DNA of 64,000 bases from Bradyrhizobium sp. CCBAU 51627 (GCF_028128765.1 NZ_LBJG01000024.1:1178001-1242000), one strand, 5' to 3'. Shown: positions 33,764-41,944, numbered from the stretch's first letter. The notes: generated by a model from the letters alone, not told the origin. Made by a program: numbers and translations.

Positions 33764-34018
33764 ATGACATCGAAATTGATCCCGCCTCTTCTGGCTGCGC
33801 TGTTGCTTGCGCTGCTACCGGATGTGTCAGCGGCAGCCCGGTCTGGAATCATCAGCATCCACGGCCACTCGCATCCAAGCCCGACCGAGGGCCGGCAGAT
33901 CGCGGCCCCGCCCTGGAGCGCCGCCTGCATGACGGATCACGGTCCAAGCGAGTGCGGCGAGCCGATGTGGATTTATGGTCCCCGCAGCGGGATCGCGCAG
34001 TACAGAAGCGCGTTCTGA
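33764..34018 (+). CDS. Small secreted protein of unknown function
   Basis: An 84-residue protein starting at ATG 33764 with GGAGA upstream. Residues 1-25 form a good Sec signal (MTSKLIPPLLAALLLALLPD then VSAAA). The mature part has SIHGHSHPSPTEGRQIAAPPW, two cysteines (ACMTDH and ECGEPMW, possibly a disulfide) and a hydrophilic tail. No family is recognised. It is on the plus strand between fixK2 and the receiver gene, both on the minus strand, and shares the spacer holding the fixK2 promoter. His-rich content might suggest metal binding, but this is only a guess. Confidence 0.6.
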   Translation: MTSKLIPPLLAALLLALLPDVSAAARSGIISIHGHSHPSPTEGRQIAAPPWSAACMTDHGPSECGEPMWIYGPRSGIAQYRSAF

Positions 34019-34030
34019 GGCCTGCCCCGG

Positions 34031-34447
34031 TTACCGCGGTCGGTCCTGGATGGCGCCGCGGATGCGTTTGATCAGGTTTTCCTCGAGAAGCGGCTTCAAG
34101 ATCACGTCCTTGACGCCTGCCGCGGCCGCCCGGGCCGAGATATTGGCGTCGGGATAGCCGGTGATCAGGATCACCGGGGCGTCGCCGTTGGACTGACGCA
34201 GCCGGCCGGCAAGATCGATGCCGTTGATGTCGGGCATCTTGTAGTCGATCACGTAGCAATCCGCCTCGGGCGCACCGCTGGCGTTGAGCACCGCCGTGCC
34301 GTTCCTGAAGGTCCGCACGGCGAAGCCGTCGGTCTCCAGCAGGAATCGCAGGGATCCCAACACGGCGGCGTCATCGTCGACCACAAAGACGGTGGGTTTT
34401 GTGGCTGGGGACGACAGCCGCTCACGGGGCGAGCTGATTTCAATCAT
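34031..34447 (-). CDS. Single-domain (receiver-only) response regulator
   Basis: A 138-residue protein consisting of one REC domain. Phospho-acceptor Asp68 is in YVIDYKMPDINGIDL, the acidic pocket is VVDDDAAVL (residues 22-30), the switch Thr is in ILITGYPD, and the conserved Lys is in VILKPLLEENL. There is no output domain. It sits between fixK2 and fixJ, as the equivalent receiver gene does in B. diazoefficiens. A perfect FixK box lies just upstream, so FixK2 probably controls it. It may compete for FixL phosphate or act as a phosphate sink, like FixT-type feedback, but that role is inferred. Confidence 0.9.
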   Translation of the reverse strand: MIEISSPRERLSSPATKPTVFVVDDDAAVLGSLRFLLETDGFAVRTFRNGTAVLNASGAPEADCYVIDYKMPDINGIDLAGRLRQSNGDAPVILITGYPDANISARAAAAGVKDVILKPLLEENLIKRIRGAIQDRPR

Positions 34448-34480
34448 GCTGCTTGGCTAGCACGGCGCCTGGGAAGGGCC

Positions 34481-34494
34481 TTGACCTGCCTCAA
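34481..34494 (-). promoter_or_regulatory. FixK2 box upstream of the receiver-only regulator
   Basis: TTGACCTGCCTCAA matches TTGA-N6-TCAA perfectly. Its centre is 40.5 bases from the first base of ATG 34447, so an activator placed at the normal -41.5 would start transcription at or one base from the ATG, implying an almost leaderless message. Confidence 0.75.
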
Positions 34495-34519
34495 TTGGAT
34501 TTGCCCAAATCCGATTGCC

Positions 34520-35137
34520 TCAGTCCTTCAGCATGCCGGCGCGCATTGCCATCCGCACCAGTTCCGACAGGCTGTTGGCCTGCATCTTGGTCATGACGTT
34601 CGCCCTGTAGACCTCGATGGTCCGGGGGCTGATATCGTATTCGCGGGCGATCAGCTTGTTGGAGAGGCCGGCGATCAGCCCTTCCATGACCTGGCGTTCC
34701 CTGGGACTCAAGGACGCGACTCGGGCGGCGATATCCTGGGCGACGGCCTCACTCTTGGCCGCCGGCTCGGCCTGTCGGATCGCCAGTTCGATCATGGCCG
34801 TGAGACGATCGTCCTCGAACGGTTTTTCGAGGAAGTCGACCGCCCCGAGCTTCATTGCCTCGACTGCCAGCGGCACATCGCCATGACCGGTCATGATCAG
34901 GATCGGGAACGGGCTTTGCTGCGCCTTCATCCGCTTCAAGAGCTCGATGCCGTCGAGTCCCGGCATGCGGACATCGGAGACGACGCAACCGAAGGCAAGA
35001 CCCGGCAGGGCCTCGAGGAAAGCCTGTGCGTCGTCGAACAGCGTGACGGCGAAGCCTGCGGAATCCAGCAGGAAGTTCAGCGAATCCCGCATCGCGGCGT
35101 CGTCGTCGATGACGTAGATATGTCCCTTGGTCGTCAT
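34520..35137 (-). CDS. fixJ: Two-component response regulator FixJ
   Basis: A 205-residue NarL/FixJ-family regulator. The receiver domain (about 1-122) has IDDDAAMRDSLNF, phospho-acceptor Asp55 (CVVSDVRMPGLDG), switch ILIMTGHGD and LEKPFEDDRL. The C-terminal LuxR-type helix-turn-helix (about 140-200) reads LSPRERQVMEGLIAGLSNKLIAREYDISPRTIEVYRANVM. FixJ is phosphorylated by FixL at low oxygen and then activates fixK2. It starts three bases after the fixL stop, so both are co-transcribed and probably translationally linked. Confidence 0.97.
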   Translation of the reverse strand: MTTKGHIYVIDDDAAMRDSLNFLLDSAGFAVTLFDDAQAFLEALPGLAFGCVVSDVRMPGLDGIELLKRMKAQQSPFPILIMTGHGDVPLAVEAMKLGAVDFLEKPFEDDRLTAMIELAIRQAEPAAKSEAVAQDIAARVASLSPRERQVMEGLIAGLSNKLIAREYDISPRTIEVYRANVMTKMQANSLSELVRMAMRAGMLKD

Positions 35138-35140
35138 GAA

Positions 35141-36658
35141 TCAGGTCTCGTCCGTTGCCGGCAAGGTGAAGCGGAATGTTGCGCCGCCCGATGCATTGCT
35201 CTCGGCCCACATCCGGCCGCCGTGAGCTTCGATGATCGAGCGGCTGATGGACAGTCCCACGCCCATGCCGGTTTCCTTGGTGGTGAAGAAGGTCTGAAAC
35301 AGGTTTGGAATGACGTCGCTCTGGAAGCCGGAGCCGGTGTCGGAGACCTCGACCTCGATCATGCCGTCGGCGACGCGGGTGTTGGCCACCACGAGCTCGC
35401 GCTGGTGCGAATGCGCCATCGCTTCCAGCGCGTTGCGGAAGAGATTGACCAGCACCTGCTGGATCTGCACCCGGTCGGCGAGGACGAAATCGGCGGCGGG
35501 ATCGAGGTTGAAGCGGAGCTGCACGTTTTGTTCGCGCGCGCCGGCGAGCCCGAGTGCGCCAGCCTCCTCGATCAGTTTCGAGAGGCTCTCGACCCGCTTT
35601 TCCGACTCGCCGCGGGAGACGAAATCGCGCAGCCGCCGGATGATCTGGCCGGCGCGCAGGGCCTGCTCGGCCGCGCGGTCCAGTGCGCTTTCGACCTTCG
35701 GCGTGTTCGGATCGACGCTGCCGGCGAGCAGCCGCCGGGACCCCTTCATGTAGTTGCTGATCGCCGCCAGCGGCTGGTTGAGCTCGTGGGCCAGCGCCGA
35801 GGCCATCTCTCCCATCGCCGTGAGCCGCGAAACATGCACCAGCTCGGATTGCAGCTCCTGAAGCCGGGCCTGGGTCTGCTGGTGCTCGGTGAGGTCGCGG
35901 ACGAAGCCGGTGAAATAGGGCTCGCCGCCGGACTGCATCTCGCCGATCGACAGGTGCATCGGGAAGGTCGTCCCGTCGCGGCGCTTGCCGGTCACGATGC
36001 GGCCGATGCCGATGATGTGCGGATCGTTGGTGGTGCGATAGCGCGCGATGTAGCTGTCGTGACGGGTGCGGTCCGGCTCCGGCATCAGGATGCTGACGTT
36101 CTGGCCGATCGCCTCCTGCTCGGACCAGCCGAACAGGCGCTCGGCGGCCGTGCTGAACAGCTGCATGATACCATGGCCGTCGATGACGATCATGGCGTCG
36201 GGAATGGTCTGAAGAATGGACTGGAGGTGGGTCTCGCGGGTGCGCAGCGCTTCCTCGACCTGCTTCTCCTTGTCGATATCGAGCAAGATGCCGCTGAGAT
36301 GACGGGCGACGCCGGCCTCATCTCTGATCAGGCCGGCGCGGGCCCTGATCCATTTGCCCCGGTCGGATGTTCCTGCAATCCGGAAGGAGACGTCGAAGCC
36401 GCCGCCATGCGTGGCGACCTGCTTGATCGCGCTCTCGACCCGTTCCCGGTCCGCAGGTTCGAGACGTGACAGGAAGAGCTCGTAGCTTGCCGGTTGGCCC
36501 TGCGCGATGCCGAGCAGCATCCGCGCAGTTTCCGACCATTCCAGCTCGCGCGTCGTGAGGTCGAGATCCCAGGTGCCGACGCCGAATCCCTCGATCCGGA
36601 CCCGGAAATGCTCGCCGCGATGATCGTCTGGCGGGTGCGTTACGCGGGTCGGCGACAA
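35141..36658 (-). CDS. fixL: Haem-based oxygen sensor histidine kinase FixL
   Basis: A 505-residue kinase, the exact length known for B. japonicum FixL. Order: PAS-A (about 15-135), haem-binding PAS-B (about 145-255) with axial ligand His200 (DRTRHDSYI) and ligand-sensing Arg220 (GIGRIVTGK), then the HisKA domain with phospho-acceptor His291 (ALAHELNQPL) and an HATPase domain (about 375-500) with NLFRNALEA, VSDTGSGF and GMGVGLSISRSI. Oxygen bound to the haem turns kinase activity off; low oxygen lets it phosphorylate FixJ. No membrane segments are present, as in Bradyrhizobium, unlike Sinorhizobium FixL. Start ATG 36658. Confidence 0.97.
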   Translation of the reverse strand: MSPTRVTHPPDDHRGEHFRVRIEGFGVGTWDLDLTTRELEWSETARMLLGIAQGQPASYELFLSRLEPADRERVESAIKQVATHGGGFDVSFRIAGTSDRGKWIRARAGLIRDEAGVARHLSGILLDIDKEKQVEEALRTRETHLQSILQTIPDAMIVIDGHGIMQLFSTAAERLFGWSEQEAIGQNVSILMPEPDRTRHDSYIARYRTTNDPHIIGIGRIVTGKRRDGTTFPMHLSIGEMQSGGEPYFTGFVRDLTEHQQTQARLQELQSELVHVSRLTAMGEMASALAHELNQPLAAISNYMKGSRRLLAGSVDPNTPKVESALDRAAEQALRAGQIIRRLRDFVSRGESEKRVESLSKLIEEAGALGLAGAREQNVQLRFNLDPAADFVLADRVQIQQVLVNLFRNALEAMAHSHQRELVVANTRVADGMIEVEVSDTGSGFQSDVIPNLFQTFFTTKETGMGVGLSISRSIIEAHGGRMWAESNASGGATFRFTLPATDET

Positions 36659-36786
36659 GCGATGCTCCTATTCTGATGCGGTGGCTCCGGATGGGGTTAC
36701 CGCTTGCCGTAATGTCGCCCAAGCCCGGCCCGGAGGCAAGGTCCGTCGTCTGTCCCCGCCTCACGTCGCACACAGCAGGTCCGCGA

Positions 36787-36827
36787 TTGATCTATCTCAT
36801 CTCCCGGCACGGGGGCAGGCGTACAAT
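36787..36827 (+). promoter_or_regulatory. Near-consensus FixK box with -10 for the universal-stress gene
   Basis: TTGATCTATCTCAT (36787-36800) fits TTGA-N6-TCAA except for the last base. TACAAT at 36822-36827 is a good -10 and predicts a start of transcription near 36834-36835, placing the box centre at the class II distance of about 41. The resulting leader of about 24 bases equals those predicted for fixN and fixG. Confidence 0.6.
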
Positions 36828-36858
36828 TTGATAAGAGTGATTGCACTGGAGGATCCAC

Positions 36859-37689
36859 ATGACATACGCGACCGTAATGGTCAGCCTGGCGCTGGATCAG
36901 CCGAACAATGCGCGCCTTGAGGTCGCGGGCGAGCTTGCCGAACGGTTCGAGGCGGCGATCGTCGGAGTCGCCGCAGCGCGCTTCGCCCCGCCGCTCTATT
37001 TCACTGACGGCATCGCGGCCCAGCGACTGATCGACCAGGAAGAGGGCTCCGTCAAGCGGCGCCTCGCCGACCTCGAGGCGCAATTCCGTGCCGCGACCAG
37101 AACGCGCAGCGCGCGCGCGGAATGGCGTAGTGCCATGGATCTTCCCGCACGATACGTCCTGGCGCAGGCGCGCTGCGCCGACATCGTCGTCAGCGGCGGG
37201 CAGAGCCCGACCTTCTCCGACGCCTTTTCGCTGGTCAGCCCCAGGGATCTGGTGATGCAGACCGGCCGACCGCTGCTGGTCGTGCCCGACCGGATCAGCT
37301 GGCTCGATTCGCGCTGCGTGCTGGTGGCCTGGAAGGACACGCCGGAGGCGCGACGGGCGGTGGCCGACGCCCTGCCGCTGCTGCGCAAAGCCAAGGACGT
37401 CATCATCGTCGAGATTCCGGAAACGGACGATGACCGCTCGGTGGTGATGGCGCATGTCAGCGACGTCGCCGCCTGGCTCGCCCGTCACGGTGTCACCGCG
37501 ACGGCGCGCGTTTCGGACGCGGGGAACGAAACCGCCGCCGCGCAATTGGAGAGGGTCGCCGAGGATGCCGGCGCCGGTCTGATCGTCGCGGGTGCCTACG
37601 GTCACTCCCGATTCCGCGAGCTCATTCTCGGCGGCGTTACCGAATATCTGGTCACGCAAACCGCCCGCTGCGTGCTGTTGTCGCACTGA
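36859..37689 (+). CDS. Universal stress protein (tandem Usp domains)
   Basis: A 276-residue cytoplasmic protein. ATG 36859 has GGAGG 7 bases upstream; an ATG-like start six codons earlier lacks one. Two Usp-like halves are visible: about 1-140 (MTYATVMVSLALDQPNNARLEVAGELA) and about 150-276, where DIVVSGGQ in the first half and GAYGHSRFRELILGGVTEYLVTQT in the second match the G-x2-G-x9-G-S/T nucleotide-binding pattern. It is divergent from fixL and followed by a CBS-domain gene. A near-consensus FixK box with matching -10 suggests induction at low oxygen, where such proteins commonly aid survival. Confidence 0.9.
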   Translation: MTYATVMVSLALDQPNNARLEVAGELAERFEAAIVGVAAARFAPPLYFTDGIAAQRLIDQEEGSVKRRLADLEAQFRAATRTRSARAEWRSAMDLPARYVLAQARCADIVVSGGQSPTFSDAFSLVSPRDLVMQTGRPLLVVPDRISWLDSRCVLVAWKDTPEARRAVADALPLLRKAKDVIIVEIPETDDDRSVVMAHVSDVAAWLARHGVTATARVSDAGNETAAAQLERVAEDAGAGLIVAGAYGHSRFRELILGGVTEYLVTQTARCVLLSH

Positions 37690-37728
37690 CGGCAAAGACC
37701 GGCACAGAACGATCGATGAGGACGCGCC

Positions 37729-38154
37729 GTGTACAAATTCCTTGAGCAGACCGTCGAAGGTTACATGACGCGCAACGTCAGCACCGTGCAGCGTGATCAG
37801 AATCTGCTCGCGCTCAGCGAGATGTTCGAGCAGGACGATTTCAACTCCTATCCTGTCGAGGACGACGGTCAGGTCGTCGGCATCGTCACCAAGTTCGACA
37901 TCCTGAAATGCTTTGCGTTCACGCCGAGCCAGATGCTACCGCGCTATCACGATCTGATGAACCGCAAGGTCGGCGACGTCATGACGCCGGAATTCATCTA
38001 TGTCAGCCCCGAGACGCGGCTGACGCGTGTGCTCCAGATCATGGTCGAGCACCGCATCCGGAGCATCATCGTGCTCGACGGCAGCCAAAAGCTGGTCGGA
38101 ATCGTCGCTCGCCAGGATGTCATCGTGGCGCTGAAGGCGACCGCGAACGACTGA
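37729..38154 (+). CDS. CBS-domain pair protein
   Basis: A 141-residue protein starting at GTG 37729 after GATGAGGA. It consists of two CBS motifs: about 10-65 (VEGYMTRNVSTVQRDQNLLALSEMFEQDDFNSYPVEDDGQVVGIVTKFDIL) and about 78-138 (VGDVMTPEFIYVSPETRLTRVLQIMVEHRIRSIIVLDGSQKLVGIVARQDVI). Such Bateman modules bind adenine nucleotides and sense energy charge or serve as a regulatory partner. It follows the universal-stress gene by 39 bases and probably shares its low-oxygen promoter. Which partner it regulates is unknown. Confidence 0.9.
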   Translation: MYKFLEQTVEGYMTRNVSTVQRDQNLLALSEMFEQDDFNSYPVEDDGQVVGIVTKFDILKCFAFTPSQMLPRYHDLMNRKVGDVMTPEFIYVSPETRLTRVLQIMVEHRIRSIIVLDGSQKLVGIVARQDVIVALKATAND

Positions 38155-38220
38155 CGCAACGCCTTTGAATCCTGCGGTTCCAGACTCCGTGATTTCCCGG
38201 AGGCCGCGCTTTCCTTTCCT

Positions 38221-38365
38221 TCTCCCCTTCTTGTGGGAGAAGGTGGCGCGAAGCGCCGGATGAGGGGTCTTTCTCCGCAGAAGGATTCTGAGTGAGGAAC
38301 CAATCCCTCACCCAAGCGAGTTTGCCGCGCCGGTCCTCGCCGCCCTGTCCCACAAGAAGGGGAGA
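38221..38365. repeat. 145-bp element with perfect 18-bp terminal inverted repeats
   Basis: TCTCCCCTTCTTGTGGGA (38221-38238) is the exact reverse complement of 38348-38365. The inner part includes GGTGGCGCGAAGCGCCGGAT, a small palindrome, and GTGAGG...CCTCAC. No open frame is inside. This 'CTTCTCCCCTT..GTGGGAGAAGG' sequence recurs in Rhizobiales intergenic DNA and has the shape of a MITE, though no target-site duplication could be recognised. Confidence 0.8.
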
Positions 38366-38418
38366 GGACACTTCAACTGGCGCCGCAGCAGCCTCACATT
38401 AACAGAAATCCATCTATC

Positions 38419-38432
38419 TTGATTTCAATCAA
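38419..38432 (+). promoter_or_regulatory. FixK2 box of fixNOQP
   Basis: TTGATTTCAATCAA is a perfect palindromic FixK/FNR site. Its centre at 38425.5 predicts a class II transcription start near 38467, 23 bases before the fixN ATG. It lies just after the repeat element at 38221-38365. Confidence 0.93.
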
Positions 38433-38489
38433 TTCCCCGCGAGGGGGGATGTGGTTTCTGGCAGCGTGTTCTTTCAGAGAGAATCCGCG

Positions 38490-40139
38490 ATGCCCCAGCC
38501 CTCCATCTCGAAAACCATGACGACAGGCGAAAGCGGCCTGGCGTTCATATTCGCGGTCACTGCCTTCCTGTGCCTGATCGCTTCGGCCAAGGCGCTCGAT
38601 GCGCCATTCGCCTTCCATGCTGCGCTGAGCGCGGCGGCGAGCCTGGCCGCGGTGTTCTTCATCGTCAACCGCTATTACGACCGCCCGGCGGCACTGCCGC
38701 CCCAGGAGATCAACGGCCGGCCCAACTACAATCTGGGCCCCATCAAGTTCAGCGCCTTCATGGCGATGTTCTGGGGCATCGCAGGCTTCACGGTTGGCCT
38801 CATCATTGCCTCGCAGCTGGCTTGGCCCGCGCTGAACTTCGACCTGCCCTGGATTCAATTCGGCAGGCTCCGGCCGCTGCACACCTCCGCCGTGATCTTC
38901 GCCTTCGGCGGCAACGTGCTGATCGGCACGTCCTTCTACGTGGTGCAGAAATCCTGCCGCGCGCGCCTTGCTGGCGATCTCGCACCCTGGTTCGTCGTGC
39001 TCGGCTACAACTACTTCATTCTCATCGCCGGCACGGGCTATCTGCTCGGCGTCACGCAGTCCAAGGAATATGCCGAGCCCGAATGGTACGCCGACCTCTG
39101 GCTGACCATCGTCTGGGTCAGCTATCTGCTGGTCTTCCTGGGCACCATCCTCAAGCGCAAGGAACCGCACATCTTCGTTGCGAACTGGTTCTATCTCGCC
39201 TTTATCGTGACGATCGCGGTTCTGCATCTCGGCAACAACCCCGCGCTGCCGGTGTCGGTCTTCGGTTCGAAGTCCTACATCGTCTGGGGCGGTATCCAGG
39301 ATGCGATGTTCCAGTGGTGGTACGGCCATAACGCGGTGGGCTTCTTCCTGACCGCCGGCTTCCTCGCCATCATGTACTATTTCATTCCGAAGCGCGCGGA
39401 GCGGCCGGTCTATTCCTATCGGCTATCGATCATCCACTTCTGGGCGCTGATCTTCCTCTACATCTGGGCCGGCCCGCACCACCTGCACTACACGGCGCTG
39501 CCGGACTGGACGCAGACGCTCGGCATGACCTTCTCGATCATGCTGTGGATGCCCTCCTGGGGCGGCATGATCAACGGCCTGATGACGCTGTCGGGTGCCT
39601 GGGACAAGCTGCGCACTGATCCCGTGCTGCGCATGCTGGTCGTCTCCGTCGCGTTCTACGGCATGTCGACCTTCGAAGGCCCGATGATGTCGATCAAGGT
39701 GGTCAACTCGCTCAGCCACTATACCGACTGGACCATCGGCCACGTGCATTCCGGCGCGCTCGGCTGGGTTGGCTTCGTCTCCTTCGGCGCGCTGTACTGC
39801 CTGGTGCCGTGGATCTGGAATCGCAAGGGCCTCTACAGCCTCAAGCTCGTCAACTGGCACTTCTGGATCGCTACCCTCGGCATCGTTCTCTACATCTCGG
39901 CGATGTGGGTGTCCGGCATCCTGCAGGGTCTGATGTGGCGCGCCTACACCTCGCTCGGCTTCCTCGAATATTCCTTCATCGAGACCGTCGAGGCGATGCA
40001 TCCCTTCTACATCATCCGCGCCGCCGGCGGAGCGCTGTTCCTGATCGGCGCGCTGATCATGGCTTACAATCTCTGGATGACGGTTCGCGTCGGCGAACAG
40101 GAAGTCCAGATGCCCGTCGCTCTTCAGCCGGCGGAGTGA
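38490..40139 (+). CDS. fixN: cbb3-type cytochrome c oxidase subunit I FixN
   Basis: A 549-residue catalytic subunit with 12-14 membrane helices, the standard Bradyrhizobium length. ATG 38490 (MPQPSISKTM) is used; an earlier GTG at 38451 would fall before the predicted transcription start. Haem-ligand His131 is in RLRPLHTSAVIFAFGG, the copper-site histidine in WWYGHNAVGFFLTAGFL, the His pair in WAGPHHLHYTALPDW, and HYTDWTIGHVHSGALGW carries the haem b/b3 ligands. FixN reduces oxygen with very high affinity and pumps protons, allowing respiration in nodules and at low oxygen. A perfect FixK2 box precedes it. Confidence 0.98.
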   Translation: MPQPSISKTMTTGESGLAFIFAVTAFLCLIASAKALDAPFAFHAALSAAASLAAVFFIVNRYYDRPAALPPQEINGRPNYNLGPIKFSAFMAMFWGIAGFTVGLIIASQLAWPALNFDLPWIQFGRLRPLHTSAVIFAFGGNVLIGTSFYVVQKSCRARLAGDLAPWFVVLGYNYFILIAGTGYLLGVTQSKEYAEPEWYADLWLTIVWVSYLLVFLGTILKRKEPHIFVANWFYLAFIVTIAVLHLGNNPALPVSVFGSKSYIVWGGIQDAMFQWWYGHNAVGFFLTAGFLAIMYYFIPKRAERPVYSYRLSIIHFWALIFLYIWAGPHHLHYTALPDWTQTLGMTFSIMLWMPSWGGMINGLMTLSGAWDKLRTDPVLRMLVVSVAFYGMSTFEGPMMSIKVVNSLSHYTDWTIGHVHSGALGWVGFVSFGALYCLVPWIWNRKGLYSLKLVNWHFWIATLGIVLYISAMWVSGILQGLMWRAYTSLGFLEYSFIETVEAMHPFYIIRAAGGALFLIGALIMAYNLWMTVRVGEQEVQMPVALQPAE

Positions 40140-40149
40140 GGAGCTTCCC

Positions 40150-40884
40150 ATGTCGTTCTGGACACGCCACCAAATCCTCGAAAAGAACTCGATCATCCTG
40201 GTCCTGGGCATCCTGCTCGTGGTCGCGATCGGCGGTCTCGTCGAGATCACCCCGCTGTTCTACCTCAAGAGCACGATCGAGAAGGTCGACGGCGTCAGGC
40301 CCTACACGCCGCTGGAGCTCGCCGGGCGCAACATCTACGTCCGCGAAGGCTGCTATCTCTGCCATTCGCAGATGATCCGCCCCTTGCGCGACGAGGTCGA
40401 GCGCTACGGTCACTTCTCGCTCGCCGCCGAGAGCATGTTCGATCATCCGTTCCAGTGGGGCTCGAAACGTACCGGTCCTGACCTCGCCCGCGTCGGCGCC
40501 AAATATTCCGACGACTGGCACGTCACCCATCTCACCAACCCGCGTGCGATCGTGCCGCAGTCGGTGATGCCGGGCTACCCGTTCCTGGCCCGGACCGAAG
40601 TCGATCCGGACGCGATCGCCGACCACATGCGTACGCTGCGGACGGTGGGCGTGCCCTATACCGACGATCAGATCGCCAACGCGGCCGCCGACATGAAGGC
40701 CCAGGCCGATCCGGACAATGCCGGCGCCGATGCCTTCACCAAGCGCTACGCCAAGGCCGTCGTGCGCAATTTCGATGGCAAGCCCGGCACGCCGACCGAG
40801 ATGGACGCGCTGATCGCGTACCTCCAGATGCTCGGCACGCTGGTCGACTTCAAGCTCTACAACGAGAAAGCCAATCTTCGCTGA
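40150..40884 (+). CDS. fixO: cbb3 oxidase subunit II FixO (monohaem cytochrome c)
   Basis: A 244-residue membrane-anchored cytochrome c. One N-terminal membrane helix (about 14-36) anchors the periplasmic domain. Haem c attaches at Cys68-Tyr-Leu-Cys71-His72 (REGCYLCHSQMIRPLRDE), and a distal Met follows in PQSVMPGYPFL. FixO passes electrons from FixP to FixN and stabilises the core of the enzyme. It begins 10 bases after fixN in the fixNOQP operon. Confidence 0.98.
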   Translation: MSFWTRHQILEKNSIILVLGILLVVAIGGLVEITPLFYLKSTIEKVDGVRPYTPLELAGRNIYVREGCYLCHSQMIRPLRDEVERYGHFSLAAESMFDHPFQWGSKRTGPDLARVGAKYSDDWHVTHLTNPRAIVPQSVMPGYPFLARTEVDPDAIADHMRTLRTVGVPYTDDQIANAAADMKAQADPDNAGADAFTKRYAKAVVRNFDGKPGTPTEMDALIAYLQMLGTLVDFKLYNEKANLR

Positions 40885-40897
40885 GAAGGCATCACCG

Positions 40898-41062
40898 ATG
40901 AAAGCCATCCTGACACTCGACAATCTCGCGTCCGGTCTCGTGACCACGATCTGGACGCCGGTCTTCGTCGCGATCTTTCTCGCGATCATCGCCTACGCGT
41001 TTTGGCCCCGCAACAAGGCTGCGTTCGACGATGCGGCCAGCTTGCCTCTGCGGGAGGAGTGA
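40898..41062 (+). CDS. fixQ: cbb3 oxidase small subunit FixQ
   Basis: A 54-residue membrane protein of one helix, starting at ATG 40898 (MKAILTLDNLASGLVTTIW) with helix TPVFVAIFLAIIAYAFWPR at about residues 20-39 and an acidic tail ending LPLREE. It is the CcoQ/FixQ subunit that stabilises the oxidase. It lies between fixO and fixP at spacings of 13 and 6 bases. It is short enough to be missed by length filters. Confidence 0.96.
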   Translation: MKAILTLDNLASGLVTTIWTPVFVAIFLAIIAYAFWPRNKAAFDDAASLPLREE

Positions 41063-41068
41063 GAGATC

Positions 41069-41944
41069 ATGACCGACCATCAAAGCGAAATCGATTCCGT
41101 CACCGGCAGGGCCACGACCGGTCATGAATGGGACAGCATCAAGGAACTCAACACGCCGCTGCCGCGCTGGTGGGTGACCTGCTTCTACCTGACCATCGTC
41201 TGGGCAATCGCCTACTGGGTCGTCTATCCGGCCTGGCCACTGATCTCGAGCAATACGACGGGCCTGTTCGGCTATTCGTCGCGTGCCGACGTCGCGGTCG
41301 AGCTTGCCAATCTCGAGAAGATCCGGGGTGACAAGATGGCGGCGCTGGGCACGGCCTCGCTTGCCGACATCGAGAAGGACCCGGCCTTGCTGGCACTCGC
41401 CCGCGCCAAGGGCAAGACCGTGTTCGGCGACAATTGCGCGCCGTGCCACGGCTCCGGCGCGGCCGGCGCCAAGGGCTTCCCGAACCTCAACGACGACGAC
41501 TGGCTGTGGGGTGGTACGCTCGACCAGATCATGCAGACCATCCAGTTCGGCGCACGCTCCGGTCACGTCAAGACCCATGAAGGCCAGATGCTGGCCTTCG
41601 GCAAGGATGGCGTGCTGAAGCCGGACGAGATCGTCACGGTGGCCAACTACGTTCGTTCGCTGTCGGGCCTGCCGACCCGCAACGGCTATGACGCCGCCAA
41701 GGGCGAGAAGATCTTCGCGGACAATTGCGTCGCCTGCCATGGCGATGGCGGCAAGGGCAACCAGGAGCTCGGTGCGCCCAACCTGACCGACAAGATCTGG
41801 CTCTACGGCTCCGACGAGGCGGTCCTGATCGAGACCATCACCAATGGCCGTGCCGGTGTCATGCCGGCGTGGGAGGGGCGTCTCGACCCCGCCACCATCA
41901 AGGCGATGGCGGTCTACGTCCACTCGCTGGGCGGCGGCAAATAG
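41069..41944 (+). CDS. fixP: cbb3 oxidase subunit III FixP (dihaem cytochrome c)
   Basis: A 291-residue membrane-anchored dihaem cytochrome c. An anchor helix spans about 34-56 (WWVTCFYLTIVWAIAYWVVYP). Haem sites are Cys123-Ala-Pro-Cys126-His127 and Cys220-Val-Ala-Cys223-His224, with axial Met candidates in EGQMLAF and AGVMPAWEG. FixP receives electrons from cytochrome bc1 or soluble cytochromes and passes them to FixO. It ends the fixNOQP operon, followed by a strong terminator. Confidence 0.98.
   Translation: MTDHQSEIDSVTGRATTGHEWDSIKELNTPLPRWWVTCFYLTIVWAIAYWVVYPAWPLISSNTTGLFGYSSRADVAVELANLEKIRGDKMAALGTASLADIEKDPALLALARAKGKTVFGDNCAPCHGSGAAGAKGFPNLNDDDWLWGGTLDQIMQTIQFGARSGHVKTHEGQMLAFGKDGVLKPDEIVTVANYVRSLSGLPTRNGYDAAKGEKIFADNCVACHGDGGKGNQELGAPNLTDKIWLYGSDEAVLIETITNGRAGVMPAWEGRLDPATIKAMAVYVHSLGGGK

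Noticed and set aside
38293..38318. An EcfG box upstream of fixN starting at GGAAC
   Set aside because: No CGTT-like sequence lies 16 or 17 bases downstream; the bases belong to the repeat element.
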